Source: Asanoa siamensis
Lineage (GTDB): Bacteria; Actinomycetota; Actinomycetes; Mycobacteriales; Micromonosporaceae
Length of the DNA stretch: 64,000 bases
NCBI RefSeq assembly: GCF_016862555.1
Contig: NZ_BONE01000014.1
Span: forward strand, 1 to 64,000
Reading direction: 5' to 3'
The notes beneath the pieces were generated by a model, which was not told the DNA's origin, searched no databases, and worked only from the letters and a program-made list of their open reading frames with translations. Position 1 is the stretch's first letter. Each line of letters begins with the position of its first letter. Of this stretch, positions 35,754 through 44,044 are shown piece by piece. A program made the translations under genes and the position numbers.

Positions 35754-36767
35754 CTGCCGGGCAGGAAGCGGGAGTACGACGAGGACGACGTGCGGGTGCG
35801 GCCCGGCCGTTCCTCCCGTCCGCGCACGCGGACCCGACCCAAGCACGACGACGCGGTCGACGGGTTCGTGTTCGCGGTCGACCGGGGGCGCTACACGGTC
35901 GAGGTGGGCGACGACGCGCCCGTGACCGCGATGCGCGCCCGCGAGCTGGGCCGCAAGTCCGTCGTGGTGGGCGACCGGGTCTCGCTGGTCGGTGACACGT
36001 CCGGCGCGGCCGGCGCGCTGGCCCGGATCGTCCGGATCGCCGAGCGCACCTCGGTCCTGCGCCGCACCGCCGACGACGACGACACCACGCCCGAGGGCCG
36101 GCTCGAGCGGGTCGTCGTGGCCAACGCCGACCAGCTCGTCATCGTCAGCTCGCTGAGCGATCCGCCGCCGCGGACGGGTTTCATCGACCGCTGCCTCGTC
36201 GCCGCGTACGACGCCGACATCGACCCGCTGCTCTGCCTGACGAAGGCCGACCTGGCGGGGCCCGACGAGGTGCTCGGCTACTACGCCGAGCTCGACCTGC
36301 CGCACGTGCTGGTGCGGCCCGACTCCGACCTGACCGCCGTGCGCGAGCGGCTGGCCGACCGGGTGAGCGTGCTCGTGGGTCACTCCGGGGTGGGCAAGTC
36401 GACCCTCGTCAACCGGCTCGTGCCGGACGCCGACCGGGCGGTGGGGGTGGTCAGCGCGATCGGCCGCGGCCGGCACACCTCCACGAGCGCGGTGGCGCTG
36501 CGGCTGCCCGGCGTGCCCGGTTGGATCATCGACACGCCCGGCGTACGCAGCTTCGGGCTGGCCCATGTCTCGGCGGAGAGCCTGCTCCACGGCTTCCCGG
36601 ACCTGGTCGAGGGCACGGTCGACTGCCCGCCCAACTGCGAGCACACCCCGACCGAGGCCGAGTGCGCGCTGGACGCCTGGGTCGCCGCCGGCAACGCCGA
36701 CCCCCGCCGGCTGGCCTCGTACCGGCGCCTCCTCGCCTCCCGCGCCGGAGCCGACACCGAAAACTAG
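35754..36767 (+). CDS. rsgA: Ribosome small-subunit-dependent GTPase A, probable CTG start
   Basis: Circularly permuted GTPase that helps mature the 30S subunit. After an OB-fold region (FVFAVDRGRYTVEVG), the G motifs occur as CLTKADLA (G4), GHSGVGKSTLVNRL (G1) and DTPGVRSFG (G3); a C-terminal cysteine/histidine zinc site reads CPPNCEHTPTEAEC. The first ATG/GTG start is at 35790 (MRVRPGRSSRPR), but codons upstream, PGRKREYDEDDV, resemble the conserved N-terminus of actinobacterial homologues. A CTG at 35754, six bases after GGGGGAGAAGGCA-type purines, would include them. End positions are secure, the start less so. Confidence 0.88.
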   Translation: MPGRKREYDEDDVRVRPGRSSRPRTRTRPKHDDAVDGFVFAVDRGRYTVEVGDDAPVTAMRARELGRKSVVVGDRVSLVGDTSGAAGALARIVRIAERTSVLRRTADDDDTTPEGRLERVVVANADQLVIVSSLSDPPPRTGFIDRCLVAAYDADIDPLLCLTKADLAGPDEVLGYYAELDLPHVLVRPDSDLTAVRERLADRVSVLVGHSGVGKSTLVNRLVPDADRAVGVVSAIGRGRHTSTSAVALRLPGVPGWIIDTPGVRSFGLAHVSAESLLHGFPDLVEGTVDCPPNCEHTPTEAECALDAWVAAGNADPRRLASYRRLLASRAGADTEN

Positions 36768-36781
36768 TAGCGTTTGCGGCC

Positions 36782-37576
36782 ATGGCCCCCCGGTACGCGG
36801 ACGATCTCTCGCTCGCCCATGTTCTCGCCGACACCGCCGACAAGATCTCCATGGACCGGTTCCGGGCCCTCGACCTCCGGGTCGAGTCCAAGCCCGACCT
36901 GACCCCCGTCTCCGACGCCGACCAGGCGGTCGAGCGGGCGCTGCGGGCCACCCTCGGCCGCACCCGGCCACGGGACAGCGTGCTGGGCGAGGAGTACGGC
37001 GTCTCCGCGGCGGCCGCCGGCCCGGGCCACCGGCAGTGGGTGATCGACCCGATCGACGGCACCAAGAACTACATCCGCGGCGTACCCATCTGGGCGACGC
37101 TGATCGCGCTGATGGAGGGCGACCAGCCGGTGGTCGGCCTGGTCTCCGCCCCCGCGCTCGGCCGGCGCTGGTGGGCCGCGCTCGGGCACGGCGCGTTCGC
37201 CGGCCGGCACACCGCCGCCGCGACACCCATCCGGGTCTCGGGTGTACGCCGGATCGGTGACGCGAGCTTCTGCTACTCGAGCCTGCACGGCTGGGAGGAG
37301 ACGGAGCGGCTGGAGCCGGTCCTCGACCTGATCCGGCAGAGCTGGCGGAGCCGGGCATATGGCGACTTCTACGGATACATGCTGGTCGCCGAGGGTGCCG
37401 TCGACATCATGGTCGAGCCGGAGCTGTCGCTCTGGGACGTGGCCGCGCTGATTCCGATCGTCACCGAGGCGGGTGGTGTTTTCACCGATCTGTCCGGTCA
37501 ACCGGGACCGGCGGGTGGCAGCGCGGTAGCCACCAACGGAAAAATTCATGAAGAGGTGTTAACCCGCCTGAGCTGA
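36782..37576 (+). CDS. hisN: Histidinol-phosphatase, inositol-monophosphatase family
   Basis: 264 residues. The metal-binding motifs of the Li+-sensitive phosphatases are clear: LGEEYG, WVIDPIDGTKNYIRG and, near the end, LSLWDVAALIPIVTEAGG. These belong to the HisN branch rather than SuhB, so the likely reaction is histidinol phosphate to histidinol. Fourteen bases separate it from rsgA, so it may share transcription with aroA-rsgA. Confidence 0.9.
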   Translation: MAPRYADDLSLAHVLADTADKISMDRFRALDLRVESKPDLTPVSDADQAVERALRATLGRTRPRDSVLGEEYGVSAAAAGPGHRQWVIDPIDGTKNYIRGVPIWATLIALMEGDQPVVGLVSAPALGRRWWAALGHGAFAGRHTAAATPIRVSGVRRIGDASFCYSSLHGWEETERLEPVLDLIRQSWRSRAYGDFYGYMLVAEGAVDIMVEPELSLWDVAALIPIVTEAGGVFTDLSGQPGPAGGSAVATNGKIHEEVLTRLS

Positions 37577-37704
37577 CCGCTTGTCGGGTTCCGGGAGATC
37601 ATCTCTGACCGGATGTTTTGATCGAAATACCCGGTGTGATCACGGGTTGCCGAGTTCGGCCGGTCGCCAAGCGGGATGCCAGGAACCTCCGTTACTGTGC
37701 GCGG

Positions 37705-38700
37705 GTGCTGTCCACCAGTTGGTCATTTCTCGCGGCGATGGTCATCGCGTACGGGATCGCCAACCTCCTCCAGTCGGTCGCGGCATCACGCACCAAGCTG
37801 CACACGTCGTGCAACCCGAAACTGCTGGTCCGGCTGGCCAGCCAACGGATCTACCTGTACGGCGTGGCCTTCCAGATCGTCGGCTTCCTGCTCGCCTTCG
37901 TCGCGCGCCGGGACCTGCCGCTCTTCCTCGTGCAGTCGGCGGCGTCGGCCGGCCTCGGGGTGACCGCGCTGTGCGGCGTGCTGATCCTGCGCTGGAAGCT
38001 CCCCAAGGCCGAGGTCGGCCTGCTGGCGCTGCTCTTCGGTGGCCTCTTCGCACTCGTCATCTCCGCCCAGCCGGCGACGGCGCACGGCATCGGCTCCGGC
38101 GGCCTCGGTGCGCTGCTGGCCTGGCTCGCCGCGATCGCCGTCGGCGGCATCTTCGCGGCCCGGCTGCACGGCGCGCCGGGCTCGGTGGCCCTCGGCAGCC
38201 TCGCGGGCATGGCGTTCTCCGCCGCCGCGGTCGCCGGCCGCCCGCTGGCCTCCAGCCACTCCATCTCCGAGTTCGTCTCGAGCCCGCTGCTCTACGTGCT
38301 GATCGGCGCCTCGCTGCTCGGCCAACTGCTGATCGGCCTCGCGATGCAGCGCGGCTCGACGACCGCCGCCGTCGCGTCGATGGACGCCGCCGCCGCGGTG
38401 CCGGCGGCCGCGATCGGCCTGCTCTTCCTCGGCGACAAGATCCACCCCGGCCGCGAGTGGGTGGCCGCGCTCGGCTTCTTCGTCACCCTGGCCGCGGTGA
38501 TCGGCCTGACCCGGTACGCGGAACCCCAGCACCACCACCGGACCGCCGAGGCGAAGCCGCGCGCCCTGACCGCCGGCCCACGGGCGCTCAAGGCCCGCGC
38601 CCTGGCCGCCCGGCACATCGCGACCGACGCCGCCCGTACGGTCGTCGCCCGCCCGATGCCCGCCGGTCCCCCGCCGGGTTCCGGTCCGGCCCGGCGCTAG
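37705..38700 (+). CDS. DMT-superfamily-like multi-pass membrane protein
   Basis: About 331 residues with nine to ten hydrophobic helices up to residue ~280, then an Ala/Arg/Pro-rich cytosolic tail. The arrangement resembles EamA/DMT-type transporters, including the late SMDAAAAVPAAAIGLLFLGDKI helix region common to that fold. Substrate not deducible. I chose the GTG at 37705, near the first hydrophobic residues; ATG at 37738 would also work. Nothing nearby identifies its job. Confidence 0.75.
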   Translation: MLSTSWSFLAAMVIAYGIANLLQSVAASRTKLHTSCNPKLLVRLASQRIYLYGVAFQIVGFLLAFVARRDLPLFLVQSAASAGLGVTALCGVLILRWKLPKAEVGLLALLFGGLFALVISAQPATAHGIGSGGLGALLAWLAAIAVGGIFAARLHGAPGSVALGSLAGMAFSAAAVAGRPLASSHSISEFVSSPLLYVLIGASLLGQLLIGLAMQRGSTTAAVASMDAAAAVPAAAIGLLFLGDKIHPGREWVAALGFFVTLAAVIGLTRYAEPQHHHRTAEAKPRALTAGPRALKARALAARHIATDAARTVVARPMPAGPPPGSGPARR

Positions 38701-38822
38701 CCGTCGCCACACCGGGCGCAAACCGCCTGATCGGCGCGACGCGTCGGTTCGCCGCCCGAGCGGGGCGGGGTCGCGGCAAACCCGTCCGCATGAGCCCCCC
38801 TGGTACGGGGTATCGGACCCCC

Positions 38823-39704
38823 ATGGCGCTCACCCGAACGCTCGCCCAAGCGGTCGTCGTGATCACCGGAGCCTCCAACGGCACCGGTGCGGCGACGGCC
38901 CTCGAGGTGGCGCGCGGCGGCGGCACGGTGGTGCTGGCCGCGCGCGGCGAACCGGCCCTGGACGCGGTCGCCGAACGCTGCCGGGCATTCGGTGGCCGGG
39001 CGGCCGTGCTGCCCACCGACGTCACCGATCCGGACGCCGTCATGCGGCTCGGGGAGACCGCCGCGGCGCTGTTCGGCCGGATCGACGGCTGGGTCAACAA
39101 CGCCACCACCGGCGCGGTCGGGCTCTTCGAGGAGATACCGGTCGACCAGCTACGCCAGGTCGTCGAGGTCAACCTGCTCGGCGTCGCGTACGGGATGCGG
39201 GCCGCCCTGCCCCACCTGCGCGCGGCCGGCGGCGGCGTGCTGGTCAACAACGCGTCGGCGCTGTCCACCATCGCCCTGCCGTACCAGTCGATCTACAACG
39301 CGGCGAAACAGGGCGTCCGCGGGCTCGCCGACACCGTCCGCCAGGAACTCCGGGTCACCGGCGAGCGCCGGATCGCCATCTGCACGGTTCTGCCGGCCGG
39401 CACGACCGCACCGGTCCGCCGGTACGCGGCGGGCCTGCGCATCGCCCCGCCACCCCCGGTCCAGCCGCCGGAGGTGGCGGCCCACACCATCGTGCGGCTG
39501 CTCACGAGGCCACGCCGGGAGGCGTACGCCGGAGGTCTGGCCGGGCTGCCGTGGATGACCTGGCGACCCGTACCCGTCGTGACCGGGTTCGAGCGACGCG
39601 CCGCGGCGTTGCGCGCGTCCGCGATGCTGGGACTCGCCGCCGGCACCGCCGCGGGCACCATCGCGGCCGTCACCCGGCGACACGCGAGGGGGCGGCGATG
39701 GTGA
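38823..39704 (+). CDS. Short-chain dehydrogenase/reductase with C-terminal membrane-like tail
   Basis: 293 residues. The NAD(P)-binding TGASNGTGAATAL (T-G-x3-G-x-G), NNATTG, the catalytic Ser in NNASALS and YNAAK (Y-x3-K) define a classical SDR. After the catalytic core a tail of ~50 residues includes LRASAMLGLAAGTAAGTIAAV, a possible membrane-associating helix. Substrate unknown. A GGGTAT-like sequence lies just upstream (ACGGGGTATCGG), reminiscent of sigma-B/F -10 elements; no convincing -35 was found. Confidence 0.82.
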   Translation: MALTRTLAQAVVVITGASNGTGAATALEVARGGGTVVLAARGEPALDAVAERCRAFGGRAAVLPTDVTDPDAVMRLGETAAALFGRIDGWVNNATTGAVGLFEEIPVDQLRQVVEVNLLGVAYGMRAALPHLRAAGGGVLVNNASALSTIALPYQSIYNAAKQGVRGLADTVRQELRVTGERRIAICTVLPAGTTAPVRRYAAGLRIAPPPPVQPPEVAAHTIVRLLTRPRREAYAGGLAGLPWMTWRPVPVVTGFERRAAALRASAMLGLAAGTAAGTIAAVTRRHARGRRW

Positions 39705-39769
39705 CGACGACACGTCACACGCGTGGTAGGGCGCGCGCGTCCCTCCCCGACCTGCACAATGGAGCGATC

Positions 39770-40489
39770 ATGCCGACCGACGTGCATTTTCTGGTAGCCG
39801 CCGACGATCCGTACGCGGTCGTCCAGCTCCAGGGCGTGCTCGACCGCCGGTCGGCCGAGGCGCTGCGGGGTGCCCTGCTGTCCGTCGTCGCCGACCGCAC
39901 GCCGACCGTGATCGAGGTTTCCGGCCACCGGATCGACGACCCGGCCGTGCTGTCGACCTTCGGCGAGGTCGCCCGCGAGACCGCGGACTGGCCCGCCGGC
40001 CACCCGGTGATCAGCGTGCCCGCCCCGTTCGCCGGAAGCTGGCAGGGCGTCGGGTTCCGGATCGCCGACGGGGTCGGCACGGCCGCCGGATACTCGCCCG
40101 ACGACCTGCTGCGCGCCGACCTCGAGCCGATGACCGGTGCCGCCCGCCGGGCCCGCGAGCTGGTCACCGAGGCGTGCGCCCGCTGGGAGCTGCCCGCCGT
40201 GGCCGGTCCCGCCTGCATCGTGGTCACCGAGCTCGTCAACAACGTGGTCGCGCACGCCCAGACGGCGATGACGCTGCTGGTCGGGCGGGGCGCCGACGGC
40301 GACACGCTGCACCTGTCGGTGCGCGACTGGGCCACCGCGCTGCCCGTCTACCAGGGGCCGGTGCCGACGAGCTCGTACGGCGGCCGGGGCCTGCTGCTCA
40401 TCCAGTCGGTGGCACTGCGCTGGGGCACCACCGACCTGCCCGACGGCAAGGTCGTCTGGTCGGTCGTCGCCGGGGACGACGACGAGTGA
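39770..40489 (+). CDS. STAS-HATPase fusion regulator (anti-sigma antagonist plus serine-kinase-like)
   Basis: 239 residues. The first ~95 residues form a STAS-like domain (VQLQGVLDRRSAEALRGALL); the usual phosphoserine segment is replaced by IDDPAVLS. The second part is a HATPase of the RsbW type, with the N-box ELVNNVVAHA and the G2-like GGRGLLLIQ. The G1 box is degenerate (RDWATALP). The ATG at 39770 follows a GGAG. Carrying both an antagonist-like and a kinase-like module on one chain, it probably interferes with or senses the sigma-B/F-type partner switch encoded next door. Confidence 0.78.
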   Translation: MPTDVHFLVAADDPYAVVQLQGVLDRRSAEALRGALLSVVADRTPTVIEVSGHRIDDPAVLSTFGEVARETADWPAGHPVISVPAPFAGSWQGVGFRIADGVGTAAGYSPDDLLRADLEPMTGAARRARELVTEACARWELPAVAGPACIVVTELVNNVVAHAQTAMTLLVGRGADGDTLHLSVRDWATALPVYQGPVPTSSYGGRGLLLIQSVALRWGTTDLPDGKVVWSVVAGDDDE

Positions 40490-40531
40490 ACTCGCTGGGC
40501 AAAACGCCGCTCACCAGGCAGGCTGAGAGCT

Positions 40532-40975
40532 GTGACCGGCAAGACTGACGCGCGGCTGCGCGAGCTGATCCTGCTGCGCCGTGTCCGCGACCGGATCGAC
40601 CGCGACTACGCCGAGCCGCTCGACGTGGAGGCGCTGGCCCGCGGCGTGCACCTCTCGGCGGGGCACCTGAGCCGTGAGTTCCGCGCCGCCTTCGGCGAGT
40701 CGCCCTACAGCTACCTGATGACCCGGCGCATCGAGCGGGCCATGCTGCTGCTGCGCCGGGGCGACCTGTCGGTCACCGAGGTCTGCTTCGCGGTCGGCTG
40801 CGCGTCGTTGGGCACCTTCAGCACCCGGTTCTCCGAGCTCGTCGGCATGTCGCCGAGCGAATACCGGCGCCGGGCCGCCGCCGACGGGGCCGGCATCCCG
40901 GGCTGCGTCGCCAAGCAGGTCATGCGACCGATCAGGAATCGAGAAGCGGTCGCCGTCGTCCGCGACCTAACCTGA
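40532..40975 (+). CDS. AraC-family transcriptional regulator
   Basis: 147 residues from a GTG. The DNA-binding domain has DVEALARGVHLSAGHLSREFRAAFGESPYSYLMTRRIERAMLLLRR and the second helix-turn-helix VTEVCFAVGCASLGTFSTRFSELVGMSPSEYRR. There is no separate effector domain; only ~45 residues follow. The following VOC gene begins five bases later, so the two likely form an operon, a pairing often seen for small AraC/glyoxalase units. Confidence 0.9.
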   Translation: MTGKTDARLRELILLRRVRDRIDRDYAEPLDVEALARGVHLSAGHLSREFRAAFGESPYSYLMTRRIERAMLLLRRGDLSVTEVCFAVGCASLGTFSTRFSELVGMSPSEYRRRAAADGAGIPGCVAKQVMRPIRNREAVAVVRDLT

Positions 40976-40980
40976 CCCGC

Positions 40981-41391
40981 ATGAGCATGCTGATTTTCCA
41001 CACGTTCCTGCCGGCCGACGACCCGGAGAAGTCGCTCGAGTTCTACCGGGACGCGCTGGGTTTCGAGGTGCGCAACGACGTCGGCTACGGCGACATGCGG
41101 TGGATCACCGTCGCGCCGCCCGGTGAGCAGACCTCGATCGTGCTGCACCCGCCGGGCGCCGACCCGGGCATCACCGACGACGAGCGGCGGACCATCGCCG
41201 AGCTGATGGCCAAGGGCAGCTACGCCTCGATCGTGCTCGGCTCGTCGGACCTGACCGCCACGTTCGAGCGCATCCAGGCGAGCGGCGCCGAGGTCGTCCA
41301 GGAGCCGATGGACCAGCCGTACGGGGTGCGGGACTGCGCCTTCCGCGACCCCGCCGGCAACATGGTCAGGATCAACCAGCTCTCGTCCTGA
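40981..41391 (+). CDS. VOC (glyoxalase/bleomycin-resistance) superfamily protein
   Basis: 136 residues with two beta-alpha-beta-beta-beta modules. HTFLPADDPEKSLEFYRDALGFEV opens the fold, and VRDCAFRDPAGNMVRINQ closes it with the usual D-P-x-G-N. Putative metal ligands include His7 and a late Glu/Asp, but the substrate is not clear. It directly follows the AraC regulator gene. Confidence 0.88.
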   Translation: MSMLIFHTFLPADDPEKSLEFYRDALGFEVRNDVGYGDMRWITVAPPGEQTSIVLHPPGADPGITDDERRTIAELMAKGSYASIVLGSSDLTATFERIQASGAEVVQEPMDQPYGVRDCAFRDPAGNMVRINQLSS

Positions 41392-41396
41392 GGCTT

Positions 41397-42545
41397 TCAG
41401 GCGTGCGGCGCGGCCAGCACCGGGGCGAGGCCGGCGACGCGCAGCGTGCGGCGCACGAAGACCTGCATGTCGCCGATGCGCAGCCGGACCCCGGCGGCCC
41501 GCGCGGCCTCCAGGCCGGCGAGCAGGGCCGACACCCCGGCCGCGTCGATGATGGGCACACCCGCCAGGCTCACCGCGACCTCGCGCGGCGCCGGCCGGGA
41601 CCCGGCCACCTCGACCGCCTCGAGAAGCGCGGCCCGCAGCGGGTCCGCGGTGTCCCGGTCGACCTCGCCGGACACGTCGAGGCGGACCAGGCCGCCCTTG
41701 TCGCGCCGGCGGACGCTGATCTCGTGCTGTTCGCCGGGCCCGTTGCCCGCCTGCCACTGCCGCGGCGCGTCGCTGAGCATCGCTTCGCGCAGCCAGGCCA
41801 GCGCCCGGGAGAGCAGCCGGGACACGTGCATCTGCGAGATGCCCAGCTCGGTGGCGATCTCGGTCTGCGTCTTGTTGCCGTAGAACCGCAGCGCCAGGAT
41901 GCGCCGCTCGCGCTCGGGGAGCCGGCACATCAGGCTGGCCACCGTCAGGCGGTCGTCGACCGCCTCCAGGCCCACGTCGGAGCCGCCGATCAGGTCACCC
42001 AGCTCGGCCTCGCTCTCGGCGCGGGCCGGCATGTTGAGGGAGAGCGGCGTGTAGGCGGCCGCGGTCTCCAGGGCCGACAGCACGTCCTCCTCGTCGACCC
42101 GGAGGCGCTCGGCCAGCTCGGCCACGGTGGGCGCGCGGCGCAGCTTGGCCGTCAGCTCCGTGGACGCCCGGTTGACCTCGATGCTGAGCTCCTGCATCCG
42201 GCGCGGCACGTGGACACCCCAGGTGCGGTCCCGGAAGTGCCGGCGCAGCTCACCGATGATGGTCGCTGCGGCGAAGCCGGTGAAAGCCCCACGTTCGGGG
42301 TCAAAACGGTCGACAGCCTTCAGAAGCCCCAGCCGGGCGACCTGTTCCAGGTCGTCCATCGGCTCGCCGCGGCCGCGGTAGCGCCGCGCCAGCCGCCCGG
42401 CGAAGGGCATGGCGGACCGGACCAGGCGTTCCCGCGCCGCCTCGCGCGCATCATCTCCGCAACGGTGGGCATATGACATGGCGACGGCGTCGAGGGCCGG
42501 CAGATCCAACTCGCCGGAAGCGGGCAGGCCGCTGTGAAGGGTCAT
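41397..42545 (-). CDS. Sigma-B/F-type sigma factor fused to a C-terminal STAS domain
   Basis: 382 residues. The sigma part has region 2 (MDDLEQVARLGLLKAVDRFDPERGAFTGFA, residues ~63-92), region 3 (~115-190) and region 4 with the helix-turn-helix QTEIATELGISQMHVSRLLSRAL (~227-250), all of SigB/SigF type. After a ~30-residue linker a STAS domain occupies ~283-380 (KGGLVRLDVSGEVDRDTADPL, IIDAAGVSALLAG). The Ser/Thr that anti-sigma kinases phosphorylate (D-S/T-S/T-G) is Ala-Ala here, so this STAS should be permanently in the unphosphorylated-like state. Free-standing SigF factors are ~260 residues, so the fusion is clear from length and reading frame. Confidence 0.9.
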   Translation of the reverse strand: MTLHSGLPASGELDLPALDAVAMSYAHRCGDDAREAARERLVRSAMPFAGRLARRYRGRGEPMDDLEQVARLGLLKAVDRFDPERGAFTGFAAATIIGELRRHFRDRTWGVHVPRRMQELSIEVNRASTELTAKLRRAPTVAELAERLRVDEEDVLSALETAAAYTPLSLNMPARAESEAELGDLIGGSDVGLEAVDDRLTVASLMCRLPERERRILALRFYGNKTQTEIATELGISQMHVSRLLSRALAWLREAMLSDAPRQWQAGNGPGEQHEISVRRRDKGGLVRLDVSGEVDRDTADPLRAALLEAVEVAGSRPAPREVAVSLAGVPIIDAAGVSALLAGLEAARAAGVRLRIGDMQVFVRRTLRVAGLAPVLAAPHA

Positions 42546-42647
42546 CGCGCGAACTCCTCAATCGCCCTCACCGCCACCCTGGTCGGGCGGGGAGAGATGG
42601 CACCGGTGTGCGGAATGTGCGCTCTGATGCCCGCGTGTTGAGCACCC

Positions 42648-42668
42648 GGGGACGGGGTAGCCGTCCCC
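42648..42668. terminator. Small perfect hairpin upstream of the sigma-STAS gene
   Basis: GGGGACGG (42648-42655) pairs with CCGTCCCC (42661-42668). It lies in the 251-base divergent region between the sigma-STAS gene and the DUF5709 gene. Either a regulatory hairpin or part of a promoter region; nothing else is seen there. Confidence 0.4.
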
Positions 42669-42796
42669 TCTTCGTGACCATACGTCGGGCCGCGCGAACC
42701 GAGCAATGAAAAGCGAACGCATTAGTTGCTTGGAGGCATCGATCACATCACCGGACCGCCGGTTGCACCCGGCCCGTCAGGGGTAGAAAGGCCGGT

Positions 42797-43396
42797 ATGG
42801 CCCGCGAAGACGAGTACCCAGAGCCCTGGTCGGATCCGGAGAGCGAAGGCCTGCCGGGCACCGCCGACGACGACTCCACCGCGTACGACGACGTCGACTC
42901 GGAACGCGAGATCCAGGGACCGGACCCGGCCGCGCTGCCGGTCGACTCGCCCCTGGGCGTCGACCGCTTCGGCACCACCGCCGAGGAGGCCGAGCAGGGC
43001 GAGTCACTCGACTACAAGCTGGCGCGGGAGAACACTCCCGAACCGGTCGACGACCCCCTGGCGACCCCGGCCGACCAGCGGATCCTCGACGAGGAGGACA
43101 TCGGCACCGAGAACGCCCAGGCGCAGCTCGACGCCGACGTGCTCGACGACGGGCCCACCGGTGACCCCGACTCCGAGGTGTCGCTCTACGACACCGACGG
43201 GCTCGAGCTCGACGGCGGTGGGCGGCCCATAGGGCGTCTGGTCGACCCGGCCCAGTTCGCCGGCGAGGACGAGCCCGAGGGCGCGCTCATCGACGACGAG
43301 GGCGACTCGATCGCGGACGACGCGGGCGCGGCCGGCGGCGGCGCCACGGCCGAGGAGCTGGCCATGCACGAGACGGAAGAGCCGCCGTACGAGTAA
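42797..43396 (+). CDS. DUF5709 family acidic protein
   Basis: 199 residues, strongly acidic (Asp/Glu), low complexity and Gly/Pro-rich, with no membrane helix. Start MAREDEYPEPWSDPESEG; conserved-looking segments are VDRFGTTAEEAEQGESLDYKLARE and the C-terminal EELAMHETEEPPYE. I place it in DUF5709 by composition and the EEAEQGESLD motif, seen across actinobacteria. Function unknown; some relatives are stress-induced (uncertain recall). It converges on the response-regulator gene with only six bases between. Confidence 0.8.
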   Translation: MAREDEYPEPWSDPESEGLPGTADDDSTAYDDVDSEREIQGPDPAALPVDSPLGVDRFGTTAEEAEQGESLDYKLARENTPEPVDDPLATPADQRILDEEDIGTENAQAQLDADVLDDGPTGDPDSEVSLYDTDGLELDGGGRPIGRLVDPAQFAGEDEPEGALIDDEGDSIADDAGAAGGGATAEELAMHETEEPPYE

Positions 43397-43402
43397 CCGC
43401 TC

Positions 43403-44044
43403 CTAGTCCAGACCCTGCTCGATCGCGTACCGGGTCAGCTCGACCCGGTTGTGCAGCTGGAGCTTGCCCAGCGTGTTCTGCACGTGGTTCTGCACGGTGC
43501 GGTGCGAGACGCCCAGCCGCTCGGCGATCTGCTTGTACGACAGTCCTTTCGCGACCAACCGCAGCACCTCGGTCTCCCGCTCGGTCAGCTCCGGCGCGGC
43601 CGGCGCGGGCGCGGCGGCGAGCCGCCGGTACTCGCCCAGCACCAGGCCGGCCAGCCCGGGCGTGAACACCGCCTCGCCCGCCGCGGCCCGGCCGACCGCC
43701 GCCAGGAACTCGTCCGGCGCCGCCGACTTGACCAGGTAGCCGGTCGCGCCCGCCTTGACCGCGTCGAGCACGCTCTGCTGCTCGCCGCTGGCCGACAGCA
43801 TCAGCACCTTGACCTCCGGCAGCGCGGCCCGCAGCCCGTGGATCACCTCGACGCCGGACACGTCGGGCAGCTGCAGGTCGAGCACGACCACGTCGGGTCG
43901 GGTCGCGCCGGCGATCCGCACCGCCTGCCGGCCCTCCCCCGTGGTCGCCACGACCTCGTAGCCGGCTTCGGCCAGATCGCGCGCGACACCCGTACGCCAC
44001 ATCGGATGGTCGTCGACCACCATCACCCGGATCGGGTCAGTCAT
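43403..44044 (-). CDS. NarL/LuxR-family response regulator
   Basis: 213 residues. The receiver domain has the acidic pair in VMVVDDHPMW, the phosphoacceptor Asp in VVVLDLQLPDVSG and the conserved Lys of GYLVKSAAPDEF. A LuxR-type helix-turn-helix follows: LTERETEVLRLVAKGLSYKQIAERLGVSHRTVQNHVQNTLGKL. Its ATG overlaps the stop of the sensor kinase (ATGA), so the two are a cognate pair. Target genes are unknown, though the adjacent phosphatase gene makes the stress circuit a candidate. Confidence 0.93.
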   Translation of the reverse strand: MTDPIRVMVVDDHPMWRTGVARDLAEAGYEVVATTGEGRQAVRIAGATRPDVVVLDLQLPDVSGVEVIHGLRAALPEVKVLMLSASGEQQSVLDAVKAGATGYLVKSAAPDEFLAAVGRAAAGEAVFTPGLAGLVLGEYRRLAAAPAPAAPELTERETEVLRLVAKGLSYKQIAERLGVSHRTVQNHVQNTLGKLQLHNRVELTRYAIEQGLD

